The notes: generated by a model from the sequence alone, not told the origin. A DNA stretch of 64,000 bases from Apilactobacillus bombintestini (GCF_003627035.1 NZ_CP032626.1:1116001-1180000); one strand, 5' to 3'; positions 50,401-63,700 are shown, numbered from the stretch's first letter. A program made the numbers and translations.

Positions 50401-51561
50401 ATCACCAAAGTCAGTTATCATTGGTGCCCCATTGTTAATAACTACTACTTTACCGGTTGCTAAACGTTTGTTTTGCGCATCCATGAAAGTAATAGATTTA
50501 ATAACATTTAAAACGTTAGCATCTACTAATACTTGGTATTCACCGTGGTTGTTGATAACATTGCCATCTACCACGTGGTAAGCTTGGGTATCTAAATCAC
50601 CATTATCTACTAATTTAGATTTACCTTCTTTATCTAATACGATGGTTCCCTTACCGTGTAATTTACCTTCACGGTCCACAAACATCGCACTTAAAGTTTT
50701 ACCCACATTGTTAGAAAGAACTTCCATAGTGTAGGCATGATTGCCATCCATAATTAACTTAGCATTATCTGAAATATGGTAATTACTAGATTCTAAATTA
50801 CCTTCGTCTACTAAACGAGGGTTACCATTTTTATCAATTACTGCTAATCCAGTATATGGTTGGTTATTACTATCTAATACTGCTTTTCCCTGGCTAGTAA
50901 AACTAACCGGTACAGTTTTTACATCGTTTACACGATTGTCTTTTTGCTTTTCTACGACATGAATTTGGTAATCACGTTGTGCGCTGTTTAGTGATTCTTC
51001 TGGTAAAGCACCAGGAGCTAATTCATAGTTAGTGTCTTTTAATACACCCGCAATATTAGCTACATAATCATGCACGTCGTTTGGGTTTAAATTAACCCCT
51101 ACGCGAAGATCTGAACCATCAGCTTTTTTCAAGCGTGAGCCAAACTTGTTATCAGAATTAGTGTAGAAAGTCATAGAAGTATCAATTCGACCATTCTTAG
51201 TATCTACAGCTCGTTTCTTACGACTGTGTTGGTTAGTTTGATCAGTAACTTCTAATTTACTCGCTACGGAATCTTTAGTGTTATCTGCAGTAGATGCTGA
51301 TTTTTCCACCATAGTTTGGTCACTAGCAGACGCACTAGCCGACGGAGAAAATTGTGTACTCGCATCTTGCGCTGAAGTTACTACTACTGACTTAGCAGTT
51401 CCCTCATCTGCGTAAGCACTAATGTGGTTGGTCATTAACGTAAAACTGGCAGCCCCCATAAAAATAAATGAAGATACCGAGGCTACTACCCAGTTCTTTT
51501 TAACTTTCTTTAAAGTCTTCTTTTCATTGACTTTATTCAAATCTTTCTTATTAAATTGCAA
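47458..51561 (-). CDS. Large Ser/Ala-rich surface protein (SRR-like adhesin candidate)
   Basis: A 1367-residue exported protein. The start is a TTG at 51561 with AAGGGGTGA upstream. Residues 1-52 form a long signal peptide with basic KKTLKKVKKNW before the hydrophobic part, a loose match to the KxYKxGKxW type. Residues about 125-420 form a mixed folded region, then about 430-1200 is Ala/Ser/Gln-rich coiled-coil-like sequence with dozens of SLQASA units, including two near-identical 72-residue units (about 48.64-49.08 kb). The end carries two basic modules (VWIHSSAAFTNKN and GGWVHKKAKYTKK types). No LPXTG. The adjacent gtfAB pair suggests O-glycosylation on Ser; no SecA2/SecY2 is in the window. 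Confidence 0.82.
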   Translation of the reverse strand: MQFNKKDLNKVNEKKTLKKVKKNWVVASVSSFIFMGAASFTLMTNHISAYADEGTAKSVVVTSAQDASTQFSPSASASASDQTMVEKSASTADNTKDSVASKLEVTDQTNQHSRKKRAVDTKNGRIDTSMTFYTNSDNKFGSRLKKADGSDLRVGVNLNPNDVHDYVANIAGVLKDTNYELAPGALPEESLNSAQRDYQIHVVEKQKDNRVNDVKTVPVSFTSQGKAVLDSNNQPYTGLAVIDKNGNPRLVDEGNLESSNYHISDNAKLIMDGNHAYTMEVLSNNVGKTLSAMFVDREGKLHGKGTIVLDKEGKSKLVDNGDLDTQAYHVVDGNVINNHGEYQVLVDANVLNVIKSITFMDAQNKRLATGKVVVINNGAPMITDFGDLNTDNYYVSSTVRTNQSGTLEVTVSAKPEVADSLAAKNSESAAAVIAKSKADMAASVAKAIEDAKSAANSVTSSLFDFHITSTSKKVRLLANSASAAIKALQESAASDSLAASAQIASLQESAARAASEAAGQISGVTGNIDKVTTSLQASAQTESKAAADRISYLLASAASYAKETADKINGLTGYTDNLAKSLQASAEATLEANKAIISQQAAALQASASEMIQRNSQAAAEQIAALQASAAKDSAAAGNQVNSMSDYIKQLTASLQATVAKDAETASLQAASLMDSARDVIFSVQASAKQTSEAAAAELASLQASAASEAALAQELASAQLASLQASAAAEHSHAGTQVNSMNDYIKELTASLQATVAQGVQTASAQAASLMASAADTISSVKGSAKRTSQAAVEEIASLQASAAHAVSEANAVASTQVASLQASAQQAASEAEVAILDVQQSANDAEKSMQAVNDAQADTFRHLQLSAATQIRDIQQSAAVASEAAAQRIDELQTSAQQAASEAEIAILDVQQSANDAEKSMQAVNDTQADTFRHLQLSAATQIRDIQQSAAAASQAAAQHIDELKASVAQASQVTQSLSDSANVQINVLNHQVVQMSKAVVDTAQSAQDRSSQQIASLQASAAEHIKSLEDNATAASLQAQAMMEELASSLQASAANESFIQTDALNDIQPDIQVALDSYAAEVASLRSQAVADSLAQARRLDSALASQQASLQGEMDAMKASLQASAASEQALAKQEREQLQNELQSANDQLDQTKVSLNFYPVTQKNKVYVVKNTKGVWIHSSAAFTNKNQKKLISYGSHIKVQKVVQYGKTTRLYMGPGRYVTANRKFVATLSETSKYPTYVYRIAKNNGGRGKTFKVQNVRYVRNKQLQYKIGKKYVNASGYDEAYYRDQSPIKKYRVIRKGGGWVHKKAKYTKKTKVRKLKRGKIIKVKKIVKTGKVTRLYIGKGQYFTANKTYVVRVYK
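48640..49080 (-). repeat. Two near-identical 216-base units in the serine-rich protein gene
   Basis: The sequence TGACGGAAAGTATCAGCTTG appears at 48755 and again 216 bases later at 48971, with long matching flanks. Each unit encodes 72 residues including ILDVQQSANDAEKSMQAVND. They differ at a few positions only, so duplication is recent. Confidence 0.8.
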
Positions 51562-51638
51562 TTTATATCACCCCTTGGTTAATTAGGTCTATTACATAAT
51601 ACCTTGTAAATGCCTATTTTTTTCATTTCCGGGGCAAT

Positions 51639-51654
51639 CTTAAGAAAAACTTAA
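51639..51654 (-). promoter_or_regulatory. TTAAG direct repeats upstream of the serine-rich protein gene
   Basis: On the minus strand TTAAG recurs with an 11-base period (plus-strand CTTAA at 51639-51643 and 51650-51654), about 80 bases before the TTG start. It resembles the pair upstream of gtfAB. Candidate site for a shared regulator. Confidence 0.35.
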
Positions 51655-51670
51655 ACACTCTACGCAAAAG

Positions 51671-51702
51671 AAAAAGACATACACAAATGTGTATGTCTTT
51701 TT
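51671..51702 (-). terminator. Terminator of the giant surface protein gene
   Basis: Near-perfect palindrome AAAAAGACATACACA / TGTGTATGTCTTTTT, just after the stop at 51716. Confidence 0.9.
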
Positions 51703-51715
51703 AGATTATATTAAT

Positions 51716-54700
51716 CTATTTTCTTCCAAATTTAACGTAAGTCTTGTTGGAAGTTACATATTCGCCATGTCCAATGTATAGACGAGTTAAGCCATGATAC
51801 TTAACGACTTTTCTAATCTTGAAGGCTTGGCCACGAGTAATTCTTCTTACTGCGTTACCTCTACCAAACTTCTTAGAAACATGGACTAGCACACCAGCAG
51901 GTTTAATTACATGGAATGTCTTGAAGTTGTGCTTGTAGTAAGCGTTTCTTACATAATTCCAATTTGCAGTTACCACACGACCACTCTTTAGAACATATCT
52001 AGGAGTACCATGCTTGGTGAATTTAACACCCACTACATGGAATACGGTTGAGTTGTAACGCTTAGTGTAAGTAAACTTCTTAATTCTAGTCTTACGAGCA
52101 TATCTAACCTTGTTGTGAGTAAAGATAGTTCTGATGTTGTAAATGTATCTTGGCATGTGACGTTTAAAGGTACGTTTGTACATCTTGACATATGAGCGTA
52201 CATAAGCAACTGAATGACGAGATTTTAGGCCTCTAATCATGTAATGACCAGATTTAGCACGCTTGTAAGCGGCTTTTCTACCTAATTTTTCTTGACGTTT
52301 AGTTTCTGCCTTCAATGCTTGCTTGTATGCATATACGTACATACGGTTCTTACCAATTAGGTCAGTAGGTGCAAACTTCTTATGCTTTCTAGCATTACGT
52401 TTTGCGGCAGCTAGACCTAATTCATAACCACGGTAGCCATAACCAAATGCAGAATCTTTAGTAGCAACAATGCCACGAGCTTCACGTTTCTTAGTAGTTT
52501 TAGCAAGTTTAATACCAGCCAACCCATCTAAGGCAATTTGGTAATTTTGTTTGTAGTATGAACTCTTATTATCAGCAGAACGACCATTCAAACCATCGAA
52601 GAATCCATCGCTAGCTTGCTTGTATTGTTCATCATAAGCTTTAGATACAGCAGGATCAGTAAAGTTAGGCTTAGTCTTGTAATCTATGAAGTCTAAAGGT
52701 GCAGTAGTATCGGTTGGAATACTTGCTTTACCCTTATCATATCCATGCTTAAATGCTAATTGATAGTAAACATCTTGTGAGTTAGGATTATCAGATTTAT
52801 CACCATATCCATTACCAAATCCATTTAGAATAGCAGCGTATACATCACGGTAAGCTAATGAATCTAATCCATTTGGAACCACAATATCATTCATGTCAGA
52901 TGGAACTTTCTTATTAGCTTTAGCATCTGCGATTGCATTGTTCATAGCAGTTTCAGCTGTCTTTAAACCTAATTGATAATTAGTATCAGTGTTTCCAGTA
53001 TTTGGATGACCAGCAGATACATCTTTTAGAGCTTGCATGAATTGTGAAGCCTTGTCACGTCCTGCTTGTGCAGAAACTGAGTTAGCAGTATTGGATGAAT
53101 CAGTCACACCCTTAAGGGCATCTTGATAAGCTTCTTTAGCATCATTGTAAGCAAGTGTTTGTGCTTGTTGTGCAGCACCCTTTTTACCAGCAGTTTTATC
53201 TGATTCATTGGATAATGCATTATCTACACCTGATTTAGCTTGCTTCAAACCATCTAAGTAAGCTTTCTTGAAGGCATCACGGTAAGCAACTGACTTCTTA
53301 GCTAGATTCTTGGCAATGTAGTTGTCAATATCATTTGGTTTGATGCTTCCATCCTTAGCAGCCTTATTGTAACCATCTACAGTACCATTGAATGCAGCAT
53401 TTCCATTAACATCAGTCGCAGCAGAAGGAGCATTGCTTACAGAAGCATCGCTCATAGCCTTTTGCTCACCATTAACAGCATCCTTAGTAGCAGCTAATCC
53501 AGCCTTGTATGATGGATCATTTACAAGTCCCTTGTTAGCATCACTAGTATTGCCGTTGTTCTTAATGACATCATCGTGAGCCTTTTGTGCACGTAATGCA
53601 GCTTGGTAAGCTACTTGACCTAATGCAGAATTATTACCTTCAACAGATGGAATATCATTAATATTCATACCATTTTCATATGCTTTAACCCCAGCTTTGG
53701 CAGCATTATCAATATCAGTTAATGCTTTACCATAGAAGGTATTGTAAGTATCGGCATTATCATCACTGATACCTGCCTTAGCATGATCTTTCTTAGCCAT
53801 ACCATTGTTTGCTTCGTAATCATTAATAGCATTTTGAGCAGCTTGGTAAGCTACGGAACCTTTATCGGTACCTTGATACTTCTTATCATTTTTATCTGCA
53901 TGTTTGCCTTGTAGAGCATCAGTATATGCATTTTGAGCAGCATCTCTAGCATGTTCATAAACGGCTTTAGCAGCATAGTTATTTCCATAACTACCACCAT
54001 TATCTTGGTTTCCATTAGCATCTTTAGAACCAGCAGTTGCAGCAGACTTAGCATATGCAAGAGCATTCTTGTATGCAGCTGCATAAACAGCACCCTTAGC
54101 ATTCAATGCTTCCTCAGTCATTGGTGCAGTTGCGTTTTCAACAGCTTTATATGCATCTCTGGTTGCATGGTAAACATTATCTGCATCAGTTTGTGGATTA
54201 TCAGAAGCAGGATACTTGCTGTCATTATTACCTTGACTAGCGTTTGCATCACTTGCTTGAGCATCCTTTAATGCTTGTTGAGCATTTGCTAATCCAGCAT
54301 TGTAATCACGGTCAGCAGCAGTAGTTGCGTTGGCCTTAGCAGTAGCTCCATCAGTAGAGTTATTACCATTATTGTCAAATAGTGCTTCAGCACCCTTAGA
54401 AGCATTTTGCTTAGCTTCAGCTAAAGCCTTTTGGTAAGCAGCATGTTTGATTTGTGCGATTGGATCATTACTACCATCTGGATAACTAGCACTAGTATCT
54501 GTACCATTTGCAACATCATTAAAGGCAGCTTTAGCAGCTTCACGAGCAGCATCTCCAACTGTAGAACCTGTAGTAGAAGCCTTAGCATCAGTTGGGTTAT
54601 CTTCAGCTTGCTTGTAAGCAGTTTGTGCAGCTTGGTAACCTTCATCATTTGCCTTAGCCTTAGCAGATTTATCACTTGATGGATCTAGATGTGATCCTTC

Positions 54701-57700
54701 TTTACCACCTGAAGCAAATGCTTTAGCACCATCTTCAGCAGCTTGTTGTACTTCTGCATGAACTTGGTTATAAGTGTCTTGGTAAATCTTGCCATAGGCT
54801 TTATTAGCATCAGGAGTAGCTTGGTTGGCAGTATTGCCTTTTGCTCCATCAGTTAATGCGTTTTGTGCAGCAGCTAATGCAGCTTTAGCGGCACCAGATA
54901 CATCAGGATTTACATTAGAACCTGTAGTATCTGAATCACTAGGTGCATCAGCATTATCTTCAACAGCTTGACGAGCTTTAATTGCAGCTTGAGCTAGTTT
55001 GACACCTTCCATGTAGTTAGCATCTTTAGCACCTGTATCGTTACTGTGATCAACACTAGAATTTGCATCTTTAATAGCAGCATTGTAACCTGCTTGAGCT
55101 TTATTAAATCCATCATTATGAGCAGCTGATACTGCATCATCTTGACCATCTTTAGAACTCTTAGCAGAAGCATTGGCAAATTCAGCAACACCGGCTTTAG
55201 CAGCTGCACTAGCAACAGCATTAGCTTTGTCATAAGCAGCCTTAAATGCTGGACTTACATTGTTTAGATCTGTCTTATTTGCACCAACTTTACCATCAGC
55301 ATAACCAGCTTTAGCACCAGCGTATGCTTGTGAAGCAATGTCAGCATTTGGAACAAACTTGCCATCACTGCCAGTGCTACCATATGAAGCATCCTTAGTT
55401 GAATCGTTCAACTTAGCACCTGCAATACCTTGAGCAGCTTTATTAGCTGCAGCATTATATGCAGCCTTTTCCTTAGCAGTAGTTGATGTATTGTCAGAAT
55501 GACTGGCAAATTTAACATCTGCAGTTGTTGCAGTTCCACCATTTTCGGCAGTATCTTGAGCAGCTTTATCCGCAGCAGCTTTGTACTTGTCGTATGCTGC
55601 ATCAAATGTATTATCGTATTGATCAGAAGGAGTAACACCTTGTGGAGTTGGGTAATGCCCATTTTCCTTTTCTGGTTTTCCAGTACCATTAATTGCAGCA
55701 TCATATGCTTGTTGAGCAGCTTGGTATCCAGCAGCAGAAATTCCGCTTGGTTTTTGGCTACCGTCTGCAAATGCATTAGCACCATTACCAAAAGCATCTC
55801 CAGCAGATTCGATAGCTTTAGCAAATGCAGCTTGTCTCAATGGATCATTACTGTATTTGTTCTTAGCAGCAGTTTCTGCAGCATCCTTCAAATCATTGCC
55901 GGTCTTACCAGCATATTTATCTACATCGTTTTCATATTCTTGTTGACCTGCATCAGCAGCAGATTGGATGTTTTCGTATGCAGTCTTTTGAGCTTCTGTT
56001 AATCCTGCTTTACCAGCTTCTGGAGTACCATTTACGGCATCTTGTGCAGCAGCTTTAATTGCAACAGCATCAGCAACACCTTGTGCATATGCTGGGTTGT
56101 TAGCTTGCTTAGTAGCATCAATTGAGCTTGGATTTGCCAATCCATCATTCAAACCACTAAGCGCATCAGTTTTAGCCTGATCGTAAGCAGCATTATCAGC
56201 AGAATTACCAGGTTCATTAGTGCTACCATTACCAAAATCGGTTAGACCCTTATCAGATGCAGCAGTAGCAGCTTTGTATGCTTGTGTATAAGCCAATTTA
56301 GCAGCAGTAGAAGCGGTGTCGCTTGGCTTGTTTGCTTGATCATTATGATTAATTGCATCTTTATATGCGTTTGCAGCTGCATCATATGAATCATTCATAT
56401 CATTTTTGTTATCTGGATTACTATAACCAGTAACATTTGACAAATTATTATGGTTAGGAGTAGTAGTACTAATGTTTTGGATATTCTTAGCAGCAGCAAC
56501 AGCATTTTCAACGTTTTGTGCTTGTTGTTTAGCAATATCGTATACAGGAGAAATATCGTTAGGATTATTAGTATTAGAACCATTGTTTTGTCCATCTACT
56601 AACCCTTTCAATGCATCTTCATAAGCTTGTTGTTGTTTTGAATCATCATACTTCTTTGGAATACTATTCAAACTAATTTGACCGTTTGCATTGGCAAAGT
56701 CTTTAGCAGCAGCTTGGTAAGCATCAGCTACTTTATTACCAGCATCAATACCAGCTTGTTCATTAGCATTGTTAGTTGATGAAGGAGCCTTACCACTTAC
56801 AGCTTCTGCAAATCCATTGTTAGTATCATGTTTAGCATCAGCATAAACCTTTTGTAATGCCTTATCAGTAGCATCAGATTTATCAGCAGTTTTATCTGAT
56901 GACTTGGCTACAGCATTTTGTCCATTTTGTGCATACTTTTCAGCATCTTGTAATGCCTTTTGGTAAGCAGCCATGTAATCATTGGATTGATTATCACTAG
57001 GTTTTCCAATCTTACTCAAATCACCATGTGCATTTTCAACCGCTTTGATTGCATCAGCATAACCCTTGTATGCATCTGAAGCTTGTTTACCTTTACCTTG
57101 CACATCAGATGGAACACTATTTGAATCTGGAGTGTCTTGATTCTTGGCGGCATTGTAACCACTTGCATCTGCTTTTCCTTGTGCTTGTGCTTTTTGATAT
57201 GCAGGTGAATTGTTAGTATTACCAGAATCGTTATTACCATTTAATCCATCAGCATAACCATCATTAGCATCTTTTACACCTTGTGCATATGCTTTTGTAG
57301 CAGAATCTGAACTATTCAAATCACCTTTTACAGAATCAGTAGTTGCTTTACCAGAAAGTGCAGCGTCAGCACCACGAGCAGCTTGTCCAGCTAATTTACC
57401 AGCATTGAATGCTTGGATATCGGCTGGGTCAGAGTTAGTTGCTGTAGCTTTTGAATCATCACTCTTACCAGCATTGTAACCAGCAACAGCTTCATTGTAA
57501 GCATTCATGTATGATTGCTTATCAGTAGCTGAAATGTTACTCAATCTTGGATCACTTAAATCTTTAATTTGAGTTGGAGCAGAGCCATTTGAGCCATTAT
57601 TTGCACTGGCAATTGCTTGCTCAGCGTCTTTAGAACCTAAAGCTTGTGAGTTAGCAACCGCATATACAGGTGAATTATCTGCATTATCAGTGTTTCCTGA

Positions 57701-60700
57701 CTTAGCATCATTCAATGCTTTCAATGCTTGTTGGTAAACTGGATCATTAGCATTGGATTTATCACTTGCTTTAGAAGCATCAGTAATTCCATTATCAAAG
57801 TCTTTAACAGCAGCTTCGTACTTAGCCTTGTCATTTTGACCAGCTTGTTGACCAGCTTTTTCGTTTCCGTTGCTATCAGATGTAGCAGCCTTGCCGGTTA
57901 ATCCTTCAGCGTAACCCTTTTGAGCAGCTTGCTTAGCAGCATCATATACTGCAGCTTGTGCTGCATCACTTGGACGTTGATTATTATTAGTATCGTTTGG
58001 ACTAGTAATTGCAGATTGACCAGCCTTATTAGCATCAACAGCATCACTTAATGCCTTTTGATATGCAGCTTTGTAATCAGATGTTTGATTACCAAATTCA
58101 TTAGGACGGTCTGATTTTTGAGTATTTCCATTACCCTTCTTAACTGCAGCAATGGCAGCAGCGTAACCTTTATAAGCGTTAGTTGCTTGAGTATTATTCT
58201 TAATATCATCAGGAACACTATTTACGTCAGGATTTGATGATTTCTTAGCATCATCATAACCGGCTTTATCATTTTGTCCTTGTGCATATGCCTTTTGATA
58301 TGCAGGTGAATTGTTAGTATTACCAGAATCAGTATTACCATTTAATCCATCGGCATAACCATTATTAGCGTTTGTAACACCTTGTGCGTATGCTTTCTTA
58401 TCAGCATCATTGCTATTTAAGTCATTAGCCACATCATCGTTAGACTTAGTTCCGTTCAATGCATCATCAGCACCACGGGCTGTATCACCTGCTAATTTAC
58501 CTGACTTGAATGCTTGTTGATCAGCTGGGTCAGAGTTAGTTGCAGTAGAACTTGAATCGTTCTTCTTACCAGCTTCATATCCTTTAATGGCATCGTTATA
58601 AGCATTCATGTATGATTGCTTGTCCTTAACGCCAGCAGGAACATTAGCTAGAGTCATATTTGCTGGATCTGAACCATTTAAATTGCTATTTGCAGTAGCA
58701 ATAGCTTGTTCAGCAGCATTTTGTCCTTTAGCTTGTGAGTTAGCAACCGCATATACAGGTGACTTATCATCATCAGAACTTGGTTGTTTATTATCCTTAG
58801 CATCTTCTAGAGCCTTAAGTGCTTCTTTATATACATCATTGGAAGCATTTGTAGCATCTTTTGTAGATGCATTATCAGGAGTAATACCGTTTGCAAAATC
58901 GTCAACAGCAGCTTCATACATAGCTTTATCATTAGCACCAGCATTTACACCGGCACCTTCATTAACATCTTTAGAATCTTTAGCAGACTTTCCAGTTAAT
59001 CCTTCAGCGTAACCTTGTTGTGCATCTTGCTTAGCAGCATCATATACAGCAGCCATTGCTGAATCACTTGGACGTTGAGAAGCATCAGAAGCTGATGGGT
59101 TAGCAATTGCATCTTGACCAGCCTTGTTTGCATCGATAGCGTCATCTAAGGCCTTTTGATATGCTGCCTTGTAATCTGAAGATTGACTATCAAAATTATC
59201 TGGACGTTGAGCTTTTTGAGCATTTCCATTAGCGCTCTTAACAGCAGCAACGGCAGCAGCGTAACCTTGGTAAGCATTAGCAGCTTGGGTATTATTCTTA
59301 ATACCGTCAGGAATATTATTTGCATCTGGGGCACTTTGTCCTCTAGCTGCATCGTAACCTGCTTTATCATTTTGTCCTTGTGCATATGCCTTTTGGTAAG
59401 CGGCAGATTGTTTAGACAAATCTTGTGGTGACATTGAATTACTGTCATTTAATCCCTTGGCATATCCATCATTAGCATCTGTAACACCTTGTGCATATGC
59501 CTTCTTAGCAGGATCATCACTATTCAAATCATTAGCAACGTCTTCCTTAGATTTCTTACCATTCAATGCATCGTTAGCACCATGTGCCTTATCACCAGCA
59601 TCTTTACCAGCGTTAAATGCTTGTTGATCAGCTGAATCATTGGAAGCAGATTTATCTGTATCAGTACCTGCTAAACCAGCTTTATAACCTGCAATAGCTT
59701 GATTATATGCATTTACATATGATTGCTTGTCTTTAACGTCAGCAGGGACTTGATCAATAGTCATATCTGATGGAGTTGAGCCATTAGTACCATTATTTGC
59801 ATTAGCAATTGCTTGTTCAGCAGCATTAGCACCTTTGGCTTGTGAATTAGCAACCGCATATACAGGTGATTTATCATCATCTGAATTTGGTGTGTTGTTA
59901 TTCTTAGCATCTTGTAATGCCTTAAGTGCTTCTTTATATACAGGATCTGCGGAATTCTTAGAATCTGTTGCTTGTGTTGGATCTGTTATACCCTTAGCAA
60001 AATCATTAACAGCAGCTTCATAAGCATCTCTATCTTTCTTACCTTGATCATTACCTGCTTTTTCGCTGGCATTTCCTGATTTTTGAGGATCATTACCAGT
60101 TAAACCTTCAGCATAACCTTGTTGAGCATCCTTAGCGGCAGCTTGGTAAACATTAGCTAGAGCTTTTTGAGTTGGTCCATTTGACTTAGTACTATCGTTT
60201 GCAGGAGTTGTTTGAGAAGCAATACCATCTGTAGCAGCTTTCTTAGCGTCATCTAATGCAGCATTATATGCATTAATATATGAAGCTGATTTTCCTGAAT
60301 CAGTAGTCAAATAAGGTAAGTTAGAAACATCACCATTAGCTGCTTGAACTTTATCTATAGCATCAGTAGCACCTTGGTTTGCAGGATTATTATTATCCTT
60401 ATTGTCATTTTCAGCATTTTGGAATGCTTGTGCATCATTAGAAGCTGCTTTAGCACCAGCAACATATGCTGCAGATGTATCGCTTGAATCTTTCTTTCCA
60501 TGTAATGCATCTACATAACCCTTTTGAGCCTCTGTATAACCAGGATTGTAATTATTATCATTTGAATATTTATTAGTTTTACCATTAATAAAGTCTTCTG
60601 CACCAGAATGATTCAATGCATCATCTTTAACTTTACTAAATGCAGCTTTTCCAATTGGATCACTGTTACCAATTCCAACTGCAGTATCCGTAGCATTTGA

Positions 60701-63700
60701 ACTTGGAGTGATATTTGTAGCATCATATGCCTTCATAGCTGCGTTATATGCTCTAGTGTAAACATCCGCATTTTTAGCATTTGATGTATTGGCACTTGGA
60801 TTTTGCTTACCATCAGCTATATCTTGCTTAGCTTGTGCTAGAGCATTTTGAACATCATCATAAGCAGCTTTTTGAACTGAATCACTTGGGGCTGTAGAAG
60901 CATTTGCTCCATTTATTAGACTAGTAGCGTATTCATAACCTGCTCTCTGAGCTTTTTCAGTTGGTTTTAGATTGGTACCATCATTATCAATCGCTGCTTC
61001 GTAACCAGACTTAGCAGAGTTAAATGCTGCTTTTTGCTTGTCTGACAATCCATCTCCACCATTTGTAGCTTCTGGATTTTGAGCATTCTTAAATGCACCA
61101 ATACCTTGACCGTAAGCAAAACCATCTTTGGTTACTTGATCAGCATTGGCATCAGGTTGAGCACTTGGGTCTTTAGTTTCACCGCTAGCCATGGCGTCAT
61201 TAAAGTCCTTAACAGCATTCTTGTAATCATCAGATTGGTTAGTAGAGTTAGTAACACCATTTTCAGCATCTGCTTCACCTTTAGCAATATTGTATCCAAG
61301 TTGATATGCAGCTGATGTACCTGTAGCCGGTGTATCGGAACTGTTTGATTTAATAGCATCGGTAGCACCATTTTGGGCTGCTTGTTTAATGTAATTGTAA
61401 GCTATAGCATCTACACCTTTACCATTATTTGCTGTTGGTGTATTAGTAGTGACTCCATTCTTATAGTCATCTTGCGCACTTTGAGCCAATTTTTGAGCAT
61501 TAGTTTGAGCAGCATTGTATGCATCTTGATATGCTAATGACTTGCCTGTCAAATCTGGTTTAGCTAACTTACCACTTGCAACAGCATAAGCATCCTTGGT
61601 TGCTTGTAAACCATCTTGTCCTGCTTTAGTAGCTTGGTCATCAGATTTAGCATCCGCATTGCTCATAGCTGCTTGAGCACCGGTTTGTTCATCAGTTTTA
61701 GCTTGTTGTCCAGCTTTATATGCTGCAGTGTTCTTTTCATCAGCAGTAGATTTATCTTGGTCAGTACCGTTGTTAAATCCATTTTTAACTGCATTATATG
61801 CTGCCTTGTATACAGGATCATTGCTATCTGTTGGGTTATTAGTACCATTTAAGGCAGCATTTTGTCCATCATCATACTTTTGCTTAATTGCATCAAATTG
61901 TTGATTGTAAAGAGCTTGTTCCAATGGGGATTTTTGATTCAATGGCGCTTTATTAGTATCTTGTTTACCATTTCCACTTTGAATATCCTGCATAATTTGT
62001 TTATATGCATTTTGTCCTGCTGAATATGCATCCGCATCCAATTTGTTTGGATTGTTAGTAGTACCACTAGCAGCGTCTGTCATAGCTTTTTGAGCATCAG
62101 AATATTGTTGTTGAACTTTATCATAAACTTCTTGTCCCACTTTATCATTATCATTAGGTCTATTTTGTTTATTGTTATTATTTGCTATATCATTTAATGC
62201 ATTTTGGGCATTTGTGTATGCTTTAGCATAATTATTCTTATATGCACTATCATTATTGCTATCGTTTTGAACTTTTGTTGCAGCATTAGGATCACCATTA
62301 GCAATAGCATTTGCAGCATCACGACTTGCTAAATAGTCACCATATGCCTTCTTAATAGCTTGCATATATGCAGTTTGATTCCCAGAATTCTTAAATTCAT
62401 CAGTACCCTGAATTTTATTAATTTGATCTGGAGTTAATTGATCAAAATCTGGTGCTTTAGAAATGTCATCTACACCTAATGTATGCAATAAATCAGGAGT
62501 CACTGCTTTTAGTCCAGCCATAACACTATCATAAGAAGAAGTATAATCTTTATTTCTTCCATAACGAGTAATATCTACGTTCTTAGTGCCATTTTGGAAA
62601 TCTGTTAAAGCAGCTTGATAACCATCTTCAGAATCTTGGCCTTTACCTGAAGCGGTTTGCACATTAGCTCCAGAAGCGGTTTGAATACCACCGTTTCCGT
62701 CAGATTGATATCCTTCAATGGTCGATTGATAGTTACTACCACCGGAAGCATTATTACTTGGCATTGCAGTCATATTAACACCGTTAACACCATATCTTAA
62801 ATAAACACCCACGGTTTGCACAGGATTGCTGGAAGTAGAATCAATAGTAAAATCAATTGGAATAATTGATTGACTAGGACTTGCCACATCATTATAAGTA
62901 TTCTTATCAGCTGTAATTTCACCATTTGTTACAGTACCTGTTGTGCTACTAATGTTCTTATCATTCTTAATTGCAGCAGAAACATTAGTTAATGGATTCA
63001 TTCCACCATCATGATAACCAGCCGGTCCAGTTGTTGAGTTACCATAAGCATCATATGAAGTACCAGTTACATTACCTGCAGCATATTGTATATATACTTT
63101 GTTATTTTTAGCATAATCAGCGTCGGAACCACCACTGTTTACGGCGTTATCGTATCCGGAAACTTTAGCATATCCCTTAACATGAATATAAGTATGACCA
63201 TCATTAGTGGTTTCAGTAGTAGTTAAAGGACTAGAGAAATATACCGAAGGAATACTTTGAATATCTAATATTTGGGGACTCCCATTGCTCAATGAATTTG
63301 AATTATAACTTTGGTTTGTAATCGAATTTAGATTTTCATCTAAAGCATTAACTTGGTTACTACTATTTAGTGAATAATTGTAATAAATTTTTCCATTAAC
63401 CTTACCAGTGTATGAATTAATAGTACCACTTGTTACAAAATTAGCTGGAGAATTTTGATTCCCTTTATCTATGATAACGTGACTATCACCAGAATCATTA
63501 ACCGTCAAATTACCATCAATCATATAAGTACTAGATGTACCTGATCCATCCGGGATAGCTAAAATTAAATTACCACGGTTAGCTACATTCAATGTACCAC
63601 CAGCAGTATAAATTAATCCTGAACCACCATAAGAACTAGTACCTAGTCCCGTAGCTTTTGCTTGAAGTACACCACCATTAGTAACTAAAACCTGTCCAGC

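Noticed and set aside
53388-61852. Numerous open frames on both strands overlapping the giant gene
   Set aside because: Low-complexity repeats in the giant gene create long shadow frames rich in Leu/Met or Ser/Ile; none has a ribosome site or family motif.
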